NCBI RefSeq assembly: GCF_901709675.1
Contig: NC_051105.1
Span: 5,879,104 to 5,943,103, forward strand
Source: Syngnathus acus
Taxonomy: Eukaryota; Chordata; Actinopteri; Syngnathiformes; Syngnathidae
Reading direction: 5' to 3'
Length of the DNA stretch: 64,000 nucleotides
Shown here: positions 45,758-57,954 of the stretch, piece by piece
Layout: each line of letters begins with the position of its first letter
Position numbering within the stretch: position 1 is the stretch's first letter
Notes under the pieces: model-generated
The model's database searches: none
What the model saw: the letters and a program-made list of their open reading frames with translations, nothing else
Told to the model about the DNA's origin: nothing
Position numbers and translations under genes: made by a program

Positions 45758-48158
45758 ACAAATATGACAAAAATGTGTAGACCTTTAGTTGACTAAAACT
45801 CGAAAAAGAATAAGAACATGACAAAAACGAATAAAAGTAAAAATGATAGCTTGACACAAAGACCAGGATAAAACTATAACAGGCCACCCAAAATAAAACC
45901 AGGCGCATCTTTAGCAATTGTGGGTGAGCCAGCATGTCCAGTTTGGCAGTTTCGCTAAATTGGCAAGCAGCAAGTCTTGACTTTGCATGGAAATCGGAAT
46001 CCGCCAACTGCGTCGCAGATGTGTACTGGATGTCAATGACAAAGAGCCCCTATTTGTTGCATGTGTGTACTGCCAAAGATAGTTTGTTAGGGAGGTCTCA
46101 CTGTGCTGCTGTGGCCAAAAATAACATACTGTAGCGACCGTGCCAGTGCATGCTGTTTTATTTATTCTTTTTTTTTTTTATCCACTGCCCTAATGGTAAT
46201 CGATTACCTCATGGACCTAATGAGGGTAACTGGACTAAACGAGCAAAAACACAGGATGATTAATTTAGTGCAATTAAAAATGAATGGATGTAATGTAACG
46301 AGCAAGAGGGCGCAGCATGTCATAAGAATCGTGGCTGAATAATTCACATGTGGAGGGGAATGGTGTGGCTGATAATGAGCTGACTCGTGCGCGGGAGGAC
46401 ACGACGCAGACCGAGCACTGCCATTAATGTGGGCTGGGCCCGCTGATCGCTCCTCGCGTGTCGCACATCGGATCCAATAGCATCCCGAGGGACGCAAATA
46501 GCACATTTTTCCACTTATGAAATTGCATGCAACGTGTGCGGCTTACATATTGAATGCACTCGGCAACCTTGCTGACGTGAGCTTTTTTTTTTTTTTCCTC
46601 ATTCTTTCGTAGCTTTGAAAAGATGCCCACGTATAGCAAAAGTATGCAAAGAAAAGTCTGTTGTTTTTATCTTCAAAACCCTGAGCCACGAACGTGCAGA
46701 GTGCTTCTTTAGCAGCTGTACTTTCAACAAAGCGACACGTCGTCTCTCCCGAGAGTTCTGTTGTTAAACTTTAATTCATAACTTATCAATAATTTAATGT
46801 GAACCTGTCCCTTCACAGAACCTGTCCCCCACCCCCGTTTAGTGTTCCTCTGCTAGTTCAGCTTCCCACATGTGCATTTATTGCAGTGTACCTCCCCACT
46901 AATGCAAACCGCAACCATGATAATAAACATCAGCGGTTGAATTTGATCATTTTGATCATTCATTATCACTTGAAACTGAGACACGATGACAAATTGCAAA
47001 GCAGAAATGCAAGTTCAAAAAATGCATTAGTCCTGGGATTGATCATGCAAGACAGCACATTATAGAGAATAATACAAAAATATATATTTAAGAAAAAAAA
47101 CATTTTGTATGGATTCAATGTAGAGTTATGAAAATCAGTGTCCTTTTTCCAGATATAGGCTTTCAGCGGATTCAATTTTGAAGTATCATGAAAATAAAAT
47201 GTCAAAATAATAATAATAATCCAGAGGGGTCCAAAACTTTAGGGCTGGAAATACAACATTTGTCAGGTACAAAAAATATTCAAGAATAGTAGATAGTAAT
47301 TAAAAAAAAACAAAAAAAAACAGCAGATGTACTTCTCACGCAGGCAGCTAATATTTTTGTTAAACATTTTTTAAATCGTCATTTTCCAAATAAGCGTTAA
47401 GAAACAGAATATTTTTGGGGAATTAATCTTTAAGAAGGTTTTTTTTTCTGTGATCTACATTTCCTCCTCTCACAATTCCAGCATCGGTATTAATATTTCT
47501 GCAATGATAATAAAGAAAAGGTGGTGGCCTTGTCTTATTTTCATCTTATTTCCTCTGTTCTCCCTGGTGTAAAAACACAGTGAAGCGTCAAAAATCGACC
47601 ACCACTCTGATAGACGCCATCAGAAAGCACAAGCTTGGCCGACATGGTCACGCAACAAGCAGGAAGGCAATTACGGCAAATCCCCCCGTCTGCATGCGGA
47701 GCAGGGTCACAGCGCTCGATAGTTGTTGATGAACATCTCTGTGTGTAACGATGACACTTGACGACAAGTCTTGAGTGATGTGAGCGAGCCAAACAACAAG
47801 TAGAAGAGTCTGTGAGGCGAATGTGAAAAGCAAAGGAGCAATTGGAAGACTGGCAAACTCACATCATTCACATTATTTGTGTCCAATGTCAATAAAGAGA
47901 CATCAATAAGCTGCCTTTTCAAGAACACTTTTTTTTTCCTATCTTGTCCCTGATCGATTCTTCATGACTCAACAAAAGAGTCTTGGGAAAACCTGTTAAT
48001 GGAATTACAGGAGCAGACCCACAATACACACACACAAAAACAGTGTTTTCATTACAACCAGTCTTGTAAAGTTCCAGAGTAAAAATGCTTTATTAGAAAT
48101 ACTGTACTTAGAATTAAGAAAAAAAAACGAGGATGTTTGATAGCCCATTTTTTCCAGT
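45758..48158. other. non-coding stretch with one CpG-rich patch
   Basis: 46375-46500 is CpG-richer (GCGCGGGAGGACACGACGC, CCATTAATGTGGGCTGGGCC, CTCGCGTGTCGCACATCGG) and could be regulatory. The rest is AT-rich without recognised genes; A-tracts near 47302-47320, T run 46578-46595. Confidence 0.3.
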
Positions 48159-48159
48159 A

Positions 48160-48425
48160 CGAGTTTTCAAATCTTGAGCAGTCAGCGATACCGATACTAA
48201 TTACCTTTAGTACTTTCATACATAAAATTGGTAATTGTAAAGAAAACCTCTGATATTCCAAAAATTAACAGCAATTTTCGATTCTTGCACTCTCTAATTT
48301 CTTGTTCCTGATCATAAAACGGCCACAAGAGGGCATCTGACAGTCGTGAGTACCGATCCTTTGAAATAAGGCGTGGATCAGTACCGATACCTGGTATTGG
48401 TATTTGTGCGTCTTTGGAGCCATAC
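48160..48425. repeat. decayed interspersed repeat with CCGATAC motifs
   Basis: GCGATACCGATACTAATTAC near the left and AGTACCGATACCTGGTATTGG near the right resemble a fish repeat rich in paired GTATCGGTATC motifs. Boundaries and class are uncertain. A CTCF-like CCACAAGAGGGCATC (48323-48337, 13 of 15 core positions) lies inside it, in the same orientation as the site at 34008. Confidence 0.4.
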
Positions 48426-48830
48426 AAATTATACAAGCATTTGACTTAGGGGTTGATTTTTAATGCTCGAAAAGCATTATTGTAAGTCTTGTGCCAGGGT
48501 TTAGAAACTGAAAATTTCAGGAAAAATTGAGAGAAAAAAAAAAAAAAAGCTTGTTTTTAAACCAAGGATTAAGACAAATATATTTGTGGAGGTTAAAACT
48601 CTGAAGTTAGAGTAAAGGAAAAAAAGTTCATTGGTTAGTTCAATGTTTGCTGAGCTGGCAATTTTTACTTTTTGAGTGTAAAAATTTGAAATATTTTGGA
48701 ATTGTACCAAATCAGTGTGTGACATGTGCATGTGCAGCAGTTGAGGTAGCATCATCCTCGCGCTCCAAGAGATTTATGATTTTTTACTTTCTTGGACCGA
48801 CCTCTCATCCGTGTACCTCATTGTATCCCC
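48426..48830. other. non-coding stretch
   Basis: Nothing recognised; A run at 48535-48548. Confidence 0.3.
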
Positions 48831-48834
48831 AAAC

Positions 48835-49085
48835 AATTAAGACCATTTAATTACCGCCAAGTCGACGAGAATCTCTCTTCCCCCACTCCACTGCCAGCGA
48901 AGTGTCAAAATACTGCCGAGGCCTTCGCCGGCCCATCGCTTGTAAATTGTGCATCTGCCTTATCGGCCCTACGAGAGCTAGATGGCTGCATATTTATAAG
49001 AACACGGGGCCTCCAGATGAAAGCTGCCGCTGCTGGCGCGCTTTCCAATCGTTCCCTTGAGACGCCATTACTGTAAACAAGCGTG
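48835..49085. promoter_or_regulatory. candidate conserved non-coding element
   Basis: Mixed-composition block beginning ACCATTTAATTACCGCC (homeodomain-like core). It contains GCCTTCGCCGGCCCATCG, CTGCATATTTATAAGAACACG, GCCGCTGCTGGCGCGC and GCCATTACTGTAAACAAGCG (forkhead-like TGTAAACA). No coding frame of note. Confidence 0.28.
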
Positions 49086-51295
49086 TTGAGAGAGGTGAGG
49101 GGGTAGAAGCGGGGGGGGATGTTTGGCGTTGGTGGCGAGGGTGTGGGGCTTCATGAAATATTCTTTGCACTGTCGAGACAAAGAGCTTATTTTTCACCTT
49201 TTTGCTTCTGCGAGGTGAATTTCTTTGCCAGTTTTTGGCCACGCTGCAAGCTTTTTCCTTTTTTGTACATACACAATAGCCTCTATTAGCTTGTTGCATA
49301 TGCAGATCAACTGAAGCTTATTTATCTTTTCATTAAAACATGTTACTCTCCTTTCATCTCGCTTTCATTGCCCCGGATCTTTTTCCCTTTAATGCTACCC
49401 ACTTTTATCCTGTTTTTGTCTTTTTTCTTTTTTTTAAGACCTTAATTAGCCTACAACACAGCCTCATTTACTCATTTACTCGTTTATTACCGCCGCCAAG
49501 GAGCTTGTGTTTTTAGAACCAGGGGTTGTATATTACTTAGAAGGATTACAGAGAAACTACTTTATGGATTTCCATCCTGAATTACACAACAGTACACGGC
49601 TGAACGGACCATCGCAAAATGAAGAGAAAAAAAAAGGCAGTTGGCCACTTCCACCTACACATTGAGTGATTCAATCTTGACAATCTACCAACGCTCGTCA
49701 ATAGAAAACTGCAAGCGCACACAGTTTACTGTATACTGCGCTGTGTTACTTTTATTAAATATAAAAAGATGGCATGACGGTCAAGGAGGCAGCGAGTTGC
49801 CACAAAGAGATGAAGTGGGCAGGAATATGTGTGGTGGGTATTTAGAGAGGCTGGCTTGCTCCATTCACTGACTGAATTGCACTTTTGCACATGGCTCGTG
49901 TGCATTTTAGCGGCAGAATCTGCTTGCTTCACTATTTTATTCCCAGGTACAAATGGTATGAAAATATACACTTGTTACGTATTGGAAAAGACATTATAAC
50001 AGATATTATTTATGTATGTTATTCTATATTTGTAAGGCTCACTAGAGCTTGCAACTGAGACAATTTTGTTTTTTTCTATCCTACTGTTTTTTTCATTCTG
50101 CTTGTTTTGCAAGTTGTTCCTTTTCATCTGAATTTTTGCTATCTTGATTTTCAGTTTGTTGTACTTTGGCTTGTGTAGGTTTTCGGTTTTGATTTTTACC
50201 CATTGTCTTGTGTTGGGGTAGAATAGGCCTCAGCTCGTATTGGTTTTTCAAACCCGATTTTCTATTGGCGATATTCCATAAGGGGTTCCCAAAAGATTTT
50301 TTTCCCGATATATACTAAAAACTCAACTTCTCCAGAGCCCATTATCCAATTTTCACAAATGCTGGTGTGTGTGTGGTGGTCAGATTGAAGTGGTCATTCC
50401 AACCAGACTGAGCATTTTGACAGAGATTGATTTTGGGCAAATCTTATCGTGTTGCTAGTTCAATGGCGTATTAGCTCAACTGAAACTAAATATGACCTGA
50501 GACTCTTCACTGACTCCTCAAACTCATGCACATTCCAGTGGGCCATTATTTGCGGAGATCATCCCATCATTGTCAGCCATCGAGTTCCAACCATCTCTGC
50601 CAGGACAGTAAATCCTGCGAGTTCTCGTGTTGATGCCAGCAAACTATGTTCCACCTCTAATACAGGGCCAAAATGTATCTGAATTAAAAATCATGGCTTC
50701 TAGTGACAAATATTTTAATTTGATTAAAATGTGATTAATTGCAATTTCTCTCGACGTGCAGATGTGGTGTTCCTGTCGCCACTGATGAAAAATGTCCTAC
50801 AAATAAAGTCCCGACTGATCGCTCTGTTGATTGATGACACCGTGTCCTCATTAAGGTTGTTGTCTTGATTGATTACTGTTTATCTTCATTAAGGTATTTA
50901 TTAAATATACCTGCACACTCTTAACGTCATGCTGGCTAACTAAAAAAGAGGATGCTCAATTGTTTCCATTCCCGACGGGATGCTCTCTTTCTTTCCCTCA
51001 CCGCCTGCTTTATTGGAAGCATGCTTACCGCTGCTGTTTGCGTTTTATGAGGAGCGTCGTAGTGTTGTTTAGCTTGCACTAAAATATCATCTGGACAGAT
51101 TTAGGGATATTACACACAAAAGCAGCACACAAGAAGTCATCCGTGGGAAATGGGACGGCGGGGATAGCTCATAAGGACCATTCCCAGTAGTCACGTTGTG
51201 TTTTGAATTTAAAAAGAAAAAAAACATTTGATGATGTTGTGTTGAAAGTCAAAGCCATGCAAAGCATGCTGTGGTGCCTTTTTCTCCCCCTTCCT
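49086..51295. other. non-coding stretch
   Basis: No gene recognised. 49090-49215 follows on as GC-richer sequence. 51000-51070 has a short CpG-containing patch (TTACCGCTGCTGTTTGCG). Other sequence is AT-rich. Confidence 0.3.
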
Positions 51296-51299
51296 CAAT

Positions 51300-51650
51300 A
51301 AAATTGATAGATGTGGAGGTCATTTATCATGGTAGTGACTGGCTAATGCTATCAGCATGCTGGCAGCAGCTTTTAATCATCCGCTTATGGATGAAGAAAG
51401 TGCTATATTATCCAATCTCAATCCATATCCTGCCGAGCATGAAATGTTATTAAAAAGTTGCAAAGCGCCTCGATTGGGGCCGACTTTTTCCAAGTGGAGG
51501 GCCGTGCTTGATTTCGCCCTTTTGTGGCAAATACGTGGAATACCGTATTGTATCCTCCCAGCACAAACTCAAATAAGCTCCCGAATCAATGGGGCTGAGC
51601 TCATATATCATATGGCTCGCAAAGCTTTGAAGCGCACAATGTGTTAGCAA
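51300..51650. promoter_or_regulatory. candidate conserved non-coding element
   Basis: Repeat-free mixed sequence with GTCATTTATCATGG, CTTTTAATCATCCGC, GGCTGAGCTCATATATCATATGGC and GCAAAGCTTTGAAGC. Open frames of 60-96 codons occur on both strands over the same bases, which argues for unconstrained low-stop sequence rather than a gene. Regulatory role is inferred. Confidence 0.25.
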
Positions 51651-54600
51651 TTTAACTGACTGAGTCGAAGAGGGAATCTCTGGCGAAATCCTCGTGTAAT
51701 TGCTGCATTATTGCAAATACTTTCATAAAGGTGCGCCTTTCTCTTGGAAAAAAAATTGCGCTTCATTCTATTAACCGGGATGGAAAGCTTGCATACCTGT
51801 CTATTTTTGTTGCATATTGGATGTTAAAACGAGGGGTGCGGGAAAAAGATACAAAAAAAAAATTATATAGTAATAATTTGTGCCAAGTAGTGCCATCCCT
51901 GTAATTTAGGAAGTAGTTGGTCATGTAACCATATTCAAGATGGTTTTTTTTTTTGGTTTACCCTTTTACCCTCAAAACTTTTTTTTTTTTTTTTTTTTAC
52001 ACTAAGAAATTGGTTCTGAAAGGATCTACCAAAAAAAAAAAAATGTACTCTTCAGTAACTCATAAGAGAGTGACTTTCTGATTCCACTTAGCGATGCCAC
52101 TAAATACGAAAGAGGGTGATGGTGGGAAGGATCTGTCTGCTCATTGAGAACTTTGCAGGTAAAAAAAAACAACAACAACAACAAATCATATACAGTGACT
52201 ATGTTGGATTGGTAAAGAAGGTGACAAGGTGAGTGTTAAGTTTCTGAAGCAAAATTGTAAGAAAAAGCATCCAAAAAAAAAATCAAAAGCATTTTCTGTT
52301 TGTTATTTTCAGTCCGTATTTTGCAACGGCTTCAAATAAAGTGAAAAAACTCAACCCTGAAGTGCTTATTAATAATAGTAAACAAGGATTGGCCATATAT
52401 TCATATATAAATGTATTACAGCCCGGAGAGGACTTTTGAGAAACGAAAATGCAAGAAGGTTTCTCGCCCGAGTGCCAGACTTTTCTCATTCTAGTGACCT
52501 TGAAAAAAATACATTACGCTTTACGTGCGATTTGAGGCGAAGCCAATCTTAGGTGGCACTCGACAATATTCTCTCACATAGCGGACATGGCCCCGCGTCC
52601 ATAAATCACTCCCATGACAGCTGCTTGAACTCGGAAAAAGCAATGAACTTAACTATGACTCACCCTCACCTATTTTTAGTCCACTTAAGCCAGTGGTGTC
52701 CAAAGTTAGACCATTTGCTGCATTGACTTGTTTTTTTGGGGGCCAAACCTCATTTGAAAGTCCAAATTAAACAGGAAATTATACTTGCATGTAATTCTGC
52801 TTTCTTTTCCACATCAGGGACAGATTTACTGGCATCCAGGGCCACTGATTATCACCCAAATTATTTTGTCACCCTTGTAGCAGAAAATAGAGTTTTTAAA
52901 AAAAAAAAAAAGATTATTTTGTCGACTGTTTTTTTCTTTTGACTTTATTTTTTTGCTTTGTATATTGTGACCTGATTTACATTGGATTAGTTGGAGAAAG
53001 TGGTTCAAAAAATGGATGGATGATTTGAGCATTTATGTGTAATTTTCGGCAAGCGACCCTTTTTAAAAAATCACTTTACAGCTTATTAATTTCACATCCA
53101 TCGATCTTCAAATGTGTCTTTTACGCCTTTTAGGAAATGTCACTAACACCTGAACTCCCACAGACATTTCATGCCCCTCTCGCCCGTGCCCGGTTTCATT
53201 CCGCGAATTCCTGATAGAAAATGTGAGCCTGTTGGGAAATTATTATCACGGGCGTATCATTTTTCATACGGTGATTGGTTATTTTCCCTGGGAAATGAGA
53301 AGCCGGGAACACACAGACAAATGCACACCCGTGCACTCGGACACACACACACCACACAAGTAGCAGGTGTAATCGAGGAAATCAGTACACTGCTTGCTAT
53401 TCATGGTTCCACGATTCAATAGGACTATCACCCACTTATCACTTTGTGGGTGTTTTTGTTTGGGAGTGTGACTTTGAAAGATTCTCCACACACACTGTAA
53501 CTGTAAATGCATGGTGAAAAACTTCTCTCTTAGCAAACCAGCTGTGATTGGGCACTAAATGTTTGTCACCATTACACTTCTATAATTTGACTCTTGCTGC
53601 GATGCCAGTGCTCTTCTTCACTCTTTGCTTTGTGTACTATTACTTCCCCTCGGGTAGCGTTCCTCGCCTGCAACCCACCTGTGCCTCATCGCCTCCCATC
53701 ACTACAAAGACTTTTCACTTCCTTTCCCTACTTCTGTGTATTCCTGTGTTTGGCTCATTTGTTCCTCCGCCTGCTTCTCGCTTTCTGGCTTGCCACCCTT
53801 TTTTTTTCACACTCGGTTGATGTTTGAGAAAAGTTTGTCAGTTTTATTGCCAACTCTCTTGCACACGTACACACACACATTTTTTTTTCCCAAAACCTTT
53901 TCTTAGCCCTCGATATTGGCTCTTAATGGCGCATGCCTTGTTCAAGCACCTCACACTGCACTGGCCTTTATCGACTTCAAGTTATGAAAGGCTCCAAAGT
54001 CAAATTCGACTGTATCACAGTCTTAAGAGAAAAAAATGGTAGGGAAAAAATTGAGAAAAAAAAATCTCATCCAGTCATATTTTTTTGAGATAAAAAATCT
54101 GAAATTTGTTTGTGCTGGAATTAATCTTATTTCAACTTTTTCTCATAGGATGACAACATCATATTCATAACTTCCTCGCTTTTTTTCATGCTACTAACAA
54201 GTCTGTGTGTGCGTGCGTGTGTGGTAAGCTGGGGCACAAATATTAGAATGAAACAATGTTTTTATTTATTTCACGTCATGTCCTCATACAGTGGAAACAT
54301 TCCGTCGCCTATTGGAAAGAAATCGAGCGAGCGTACGAGTGAGTGAGGCGCTAAATTGTGCTTTTCCACATGAGGTTCTGTTAGCAAATATAGGCATGCC
54401 AGTTGCCATGACAATTGCTAACATGGCCCCAATCCTCTTGTAAAGCCTTTTGTTTTTTTTCTTCACGTCAACATTAGCAGTCACAGCGGGTGGTCTGATT
54501 TCCTCTTGTCTTTTGTCTCATTGATGCTTTAATTGCTTGCCGAGTATGACTGACCGACAGAAGAGAAAGGAACATGCTGCATGAATATTTATTTCTGCCA

Positions 54601-55535
54601 TTGTGTCTATCATAGAGCATTATAAACGCCTCAAGGCCGTATGCCGTCGCAGTGCAGGATGCAGGTAACCACCCTTTATGGAACATTCATATAATGAAAG
54701 ACAAGTGAGACAGGCACGTCACTTTCTTTGGAAATTGTTTGTCTGCTTTCATGCTTGAGGGCAACCTGACCTTGACCGACGATGATCACAAGTACCTTTG
54801 AGGGTTTGAATTCATTCTTTTTGTTATTGTTCAAGGCTTTTTGTTGATTATTGAACGCAACAGGCGAATTTATATGATAAGATCTTTTCCCTTTTTGCGC
54901 ATGGCCTGCCGCACACTCTGTGATTTAACGTAACACTCGCATCCAATGTAATGTTTTGGCCACAGTTGCCCAAAATTAATAACAATGATAAATACTAAAA
55001 TATTTTTTCTGTATTTGTAATGGTTGCCAGTATGTAAAATGTCTCTTGAAAAAAAAGAAAAGAAAAGAAAAAAGGAAAGCCCAGTCCAAATTTAGGGTTT
55101 AAAAGGTCATTGTTTTTTTGTTTGTTTTTTTCAAAATGATAAAACACTGAAATTCCCTCTGAGTACTTCACAATGCAAGATGCTCTCCGGGACAACTTTG
55201 TAAAACATTTTTTCAGGCACTGTAAAGTTTGGTGCAAACATTCACTGCTCCTTTTTTCTTTAATATTCCCAATATTATGCTAACATCAACTAGCAGAGAC
55301 TACCAAGACTGCATATTCTCAGGTGATGCCAAAATGATTGAGTACAGAGCTTTGGAACCTTTCGCTGCCAGATGCAGATGGAGGTCTAATCTGTTCAAAA
55401 TTGCACCTACTCCTTTTGTTACTCCTACCCAATAAGTGTTTAGTCTCCCTTGCGTACAAATGGCACATTTCTCACCAGTCTGCAATGGTTCCCCAACACC
55501 TGACACAAACCTTGTGTACCTGAGTGTCGCCCGAG
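51651..55535. other. non-coding stretch with homopolymer runs and a hAT-like remnant
   Basis: T runs at 51979-51998 and A/T runs near 51857, 52030 and 52900. 52691-52760 (CAGTGGTGTCCAAAG, GGGGGCCAAACC) resembles the start of a fish hAT MITE without a matching end. 53650-53820 is pyrimidine-rich, giving overlapping artefactual frames. 55040-55080 is purine-rich. No gene supported. Confidence 0.35.
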
Positions 55536-55850
55536 CAAAAAAAAAAAAGCAAAAAAAGAATCACAAACAAAAACCAAAAATACATTTGCAAACAAAAAAC
55601 ATCCAAACAGGAAAAAAGAGTTACAAACAAGCAAGAAAACAAGAAAAATGAATCACTAAAAAAGCAACAAAACAAGAAAAAGGAGTTGCAAAGTATGAAA
55701 ACAAGAACAGGGAATCACAAACAAAAACCAAGCAGACAAGAAAAAGGACTCACAAATAAAAACAGCAAGCAAACAAGAAAAAAGGAAACAAAATAAAAAA
55801 AAGCAAGCAAACAAGAACAAGAAAGCGCAAACATCGAAACAAGCACACAA
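55536..55850 (+). repeat. A-rich, T-poor degenerate minisatellite
   Basis: About 315 bp composed mainly of AAACAAGAAAAA, GGAGTCACAAA and AGCAAGCAAAC blocks recurring at roughly 40-50 bp, with very few T residues. It generates K/Q/N-rich plus-strand and F/L-rich minus-strand frames that should not be annotated as proteins. Confidence 0.8.
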
Positions 55851-57028
55851 CACGTTCATCGGCAAATGGGTCTCATATCAAAACAACCGGTGAGAAACCC
55901 ACCACCATTCTGTTTCTGTGACCAAGGTAGAATGTTAAAATTATGTTTGTTTTGATCAACTTTAAATAGTGAGAAACCCAACGTGTTCATTTATTCATTG
56001 TACTGATTTATTCATTGTACTGCCACCCTGAGTGTTATTTTTTTTTCAATGTCACCATCATTGATGTTTGACTCGTTATCAAATGCGTTCTTCTCTACCT
56101 TCGCCAATCCGCCTGTGTTGTCTGGCCAAAAGCGGTACAAATGACAGCCTGTGACTTAATAATGAGAACAAATCAGCCTTGCTCAAAGACACTCTGTGTT
56201 AATAGAAAAACAAGCAATATAATCCTCACAAAAGGGGGTTTTGTCATTAAGGCTGGCATATCATTCTACATTAAGTTAATGTGTTTACCTAATAATCTGG
56301 CAAATGAGTTCATTAACGGGCCTCTATGCGGTTACAGTTGATTTATTGATACAGATTTAGGCCATGTTTTGTAACACTGAGCGCAAAATTGTTATTATTT
56401 GCAATCGTGATGGATTTCTGTCTCTCCTTTGTTCATATCAAACCTTTTTAAATGTGTATCAATTTCATCAAGGAATTGTGACTGTCTAAAATTAAAAATG
56501 TCTTTAATCTGGGTTGTCAGGCAGTTTTGGACTAATTTTACTAGTGGGGTGGGCTGGGGCCAGGGATTTGTCAGACACACACACACACAATTGCTTCATT
56601 AGAGCCTATTTATTTATTCATGGTATTTGTTAATTGTCCTAATTAATTGTTTTTTAATGTATTCTGTACATTCTTTCACTATTCTAAAGCGTAACCAGTG
56701 AATAAAACTGCAAATTAGCTTAAGCTTGACAACTTCTATGAATTGCATATTCCAATTTTTAATAATAATAAATAAACAATAACAGACAAACAATAAATAA
56801 ACAATAATAATCATACCCAAAGTCAACATTTTAAAGGCAACAATGAACAAAGTCAAGGAAAACAAAGCAATTAAGTGATCCAGTATTTAAATTTATTATA
56901 ACAGGCTACAATGAATCAAATCAAGCTGATATTAGTCCAATGACTGGTCTGACAGGCTGCTAATTATATTTCATAAAGTTGGGTGACAACAGTTTTGATC
57001 AGAAGTTGAACCATTATTAACCATGGTT

Positions 57029-57107
57029 CTTGGCTCTAAGTGCCTCTTGCAATAATTCAAACTATTGTGTCTTGGTTCTAAGTGCCTCTCGCCAGGATCC
57101 AAACTAT
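57029..57107 (+). repeat. two-copy 42-bp tandem duplication
   Basis: CTTGGCTCTAAGTGCCTCT (57029 on) and CTTGGTTCTAAGTGCCTCT (57071 on) begin two adjacent copies. The first is 42 bp; the second matches it to about 57107 with several differences. Confidence 0.85.
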
Positions 57108-57196
57108 ATTTAAATTGAGGCCATTGTAATCATTTCAACTTTTGTCACAATTTTACTAATTATAGCAGCCACTCTAGGTACTACTTATGGCACTTA

Positions 57197-57260
57197 GAGA
57201 AGTGTGCAACAAGTATGCAAGGGGTAGGTATGAGAGTTGTATGCTTGTTGCACACTTCTC
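57197..57260 (+). other. 24-bp RNA-type hairpin
   Basis: GAGAAGTGTGCAACAAGTATGCAA (57197-57220) and TTGTATGCTTGTTGCACACTTCTC (57237-57260) are inverted repeats around a 16-base loop. The only two non-Watson-Crick positions become G·U pairs in plus-strand RNA, so that RNA would pair along all 24 positions; the minus-strand RNA would have two A·C mismatches. It could be a small-RNA precursor, a cruciform or a relic of a small inverted-repeat transposon. No known microRNA was recognised. Confidence 0.6.
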
Positions 57261-57885
57261 CCAGTTCTGTTTACCTAGCATTCTGAAATGCGATCAACTA
57301 TGGCATCTGCGTCATAGTTGTAAAACATATTATTAAATTAATCCCGCAATCATTGTATTTCTAAAAGCAGAATTGCTCACGCAGCTCTCGTATTGAATCT
57401 CATTAGATCGTGCAGGTTGTATGAACGGTGTAGTAGTTGGTCAGTGTATTGTAAGATTTATCACTGCAGCTGGCAAAACTAATATCCAGTTTTGCATTTT
57501 ATGACTGAATGAACATCCTGGACATTGATGCGAAATATTAAACAGTACTGCCCATCACAACCACAAACCTCTGCACTATTTTTTTTCATTATTTACTTTC
57601 AATAAAGCAGCTTCCGTTAGCTACCCAAAGAACTGTAAAAAAATTTATACCCTTCAAATAAATTCCTCCATTTCACCAGATGAAGCTTACTTTATATTGT
57701 AGATTGGATTGGAGACTCTACTGTGTATAGTGCTTGATTGATGTGTGGTCGCTCCTTCAAACAGTGAAAGCCAGAATACATAAGAGCAGACTTCCAATAT
57801 GTGAAAAGAACACATGGAATGGACTTGGCGTGCTGTGCAAACACAATACTGCCTGAAATTGTAGCACTTCCTGCCCTCGTTTCAG

Positions 57886-57954
57886 TATGCGGAGTCCCAT
57901 GTCAAATGTAGCCCTTTTGTTCACAGTCGATGTGGTCAACCAGCAGAAAAGAAG
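57886..57954 (+). other. exon-like segment with strong splice sites
   Basis: A pyrimidine-rich acceptor (CTTCCTGCCCTCGTTTCAG, ending 57885) and a consensus AAG|GTAAGA donor (after 57954) bound 69 bases. Two of three frames are open: one reads MRSPMSNVALLFTVDVVNQQ, the other YAESHVKCSPFVHSRCGQPA. It lies 2.8 kb upstream of the first coding exon of parp4, so it could be a non-coding leader exon of that gene, an exon of something unrecognised, or chance. Confidence 0.25.

Larger units (their letters stand above)
55851..57880. other. non-coding stretch
   Basis: No gene recognised apart from the tandem duplication and hairpin listed separately; CA run at 56575-56588. Confidence 0.3.

Noticed and set aside
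53548-53827. Two overlapping F/L/P-rich plus-strand frames
   Set aside because: They come from a pyrimidine-rich tract in two frames at once, with no splice or domain support.
55440-55865. K/Q/N-rich and F/L/C-rich long frames on both strands
   Set aside because: Both arise from the T-poor A-rich minisatellite; low stop frequency is due to composition.
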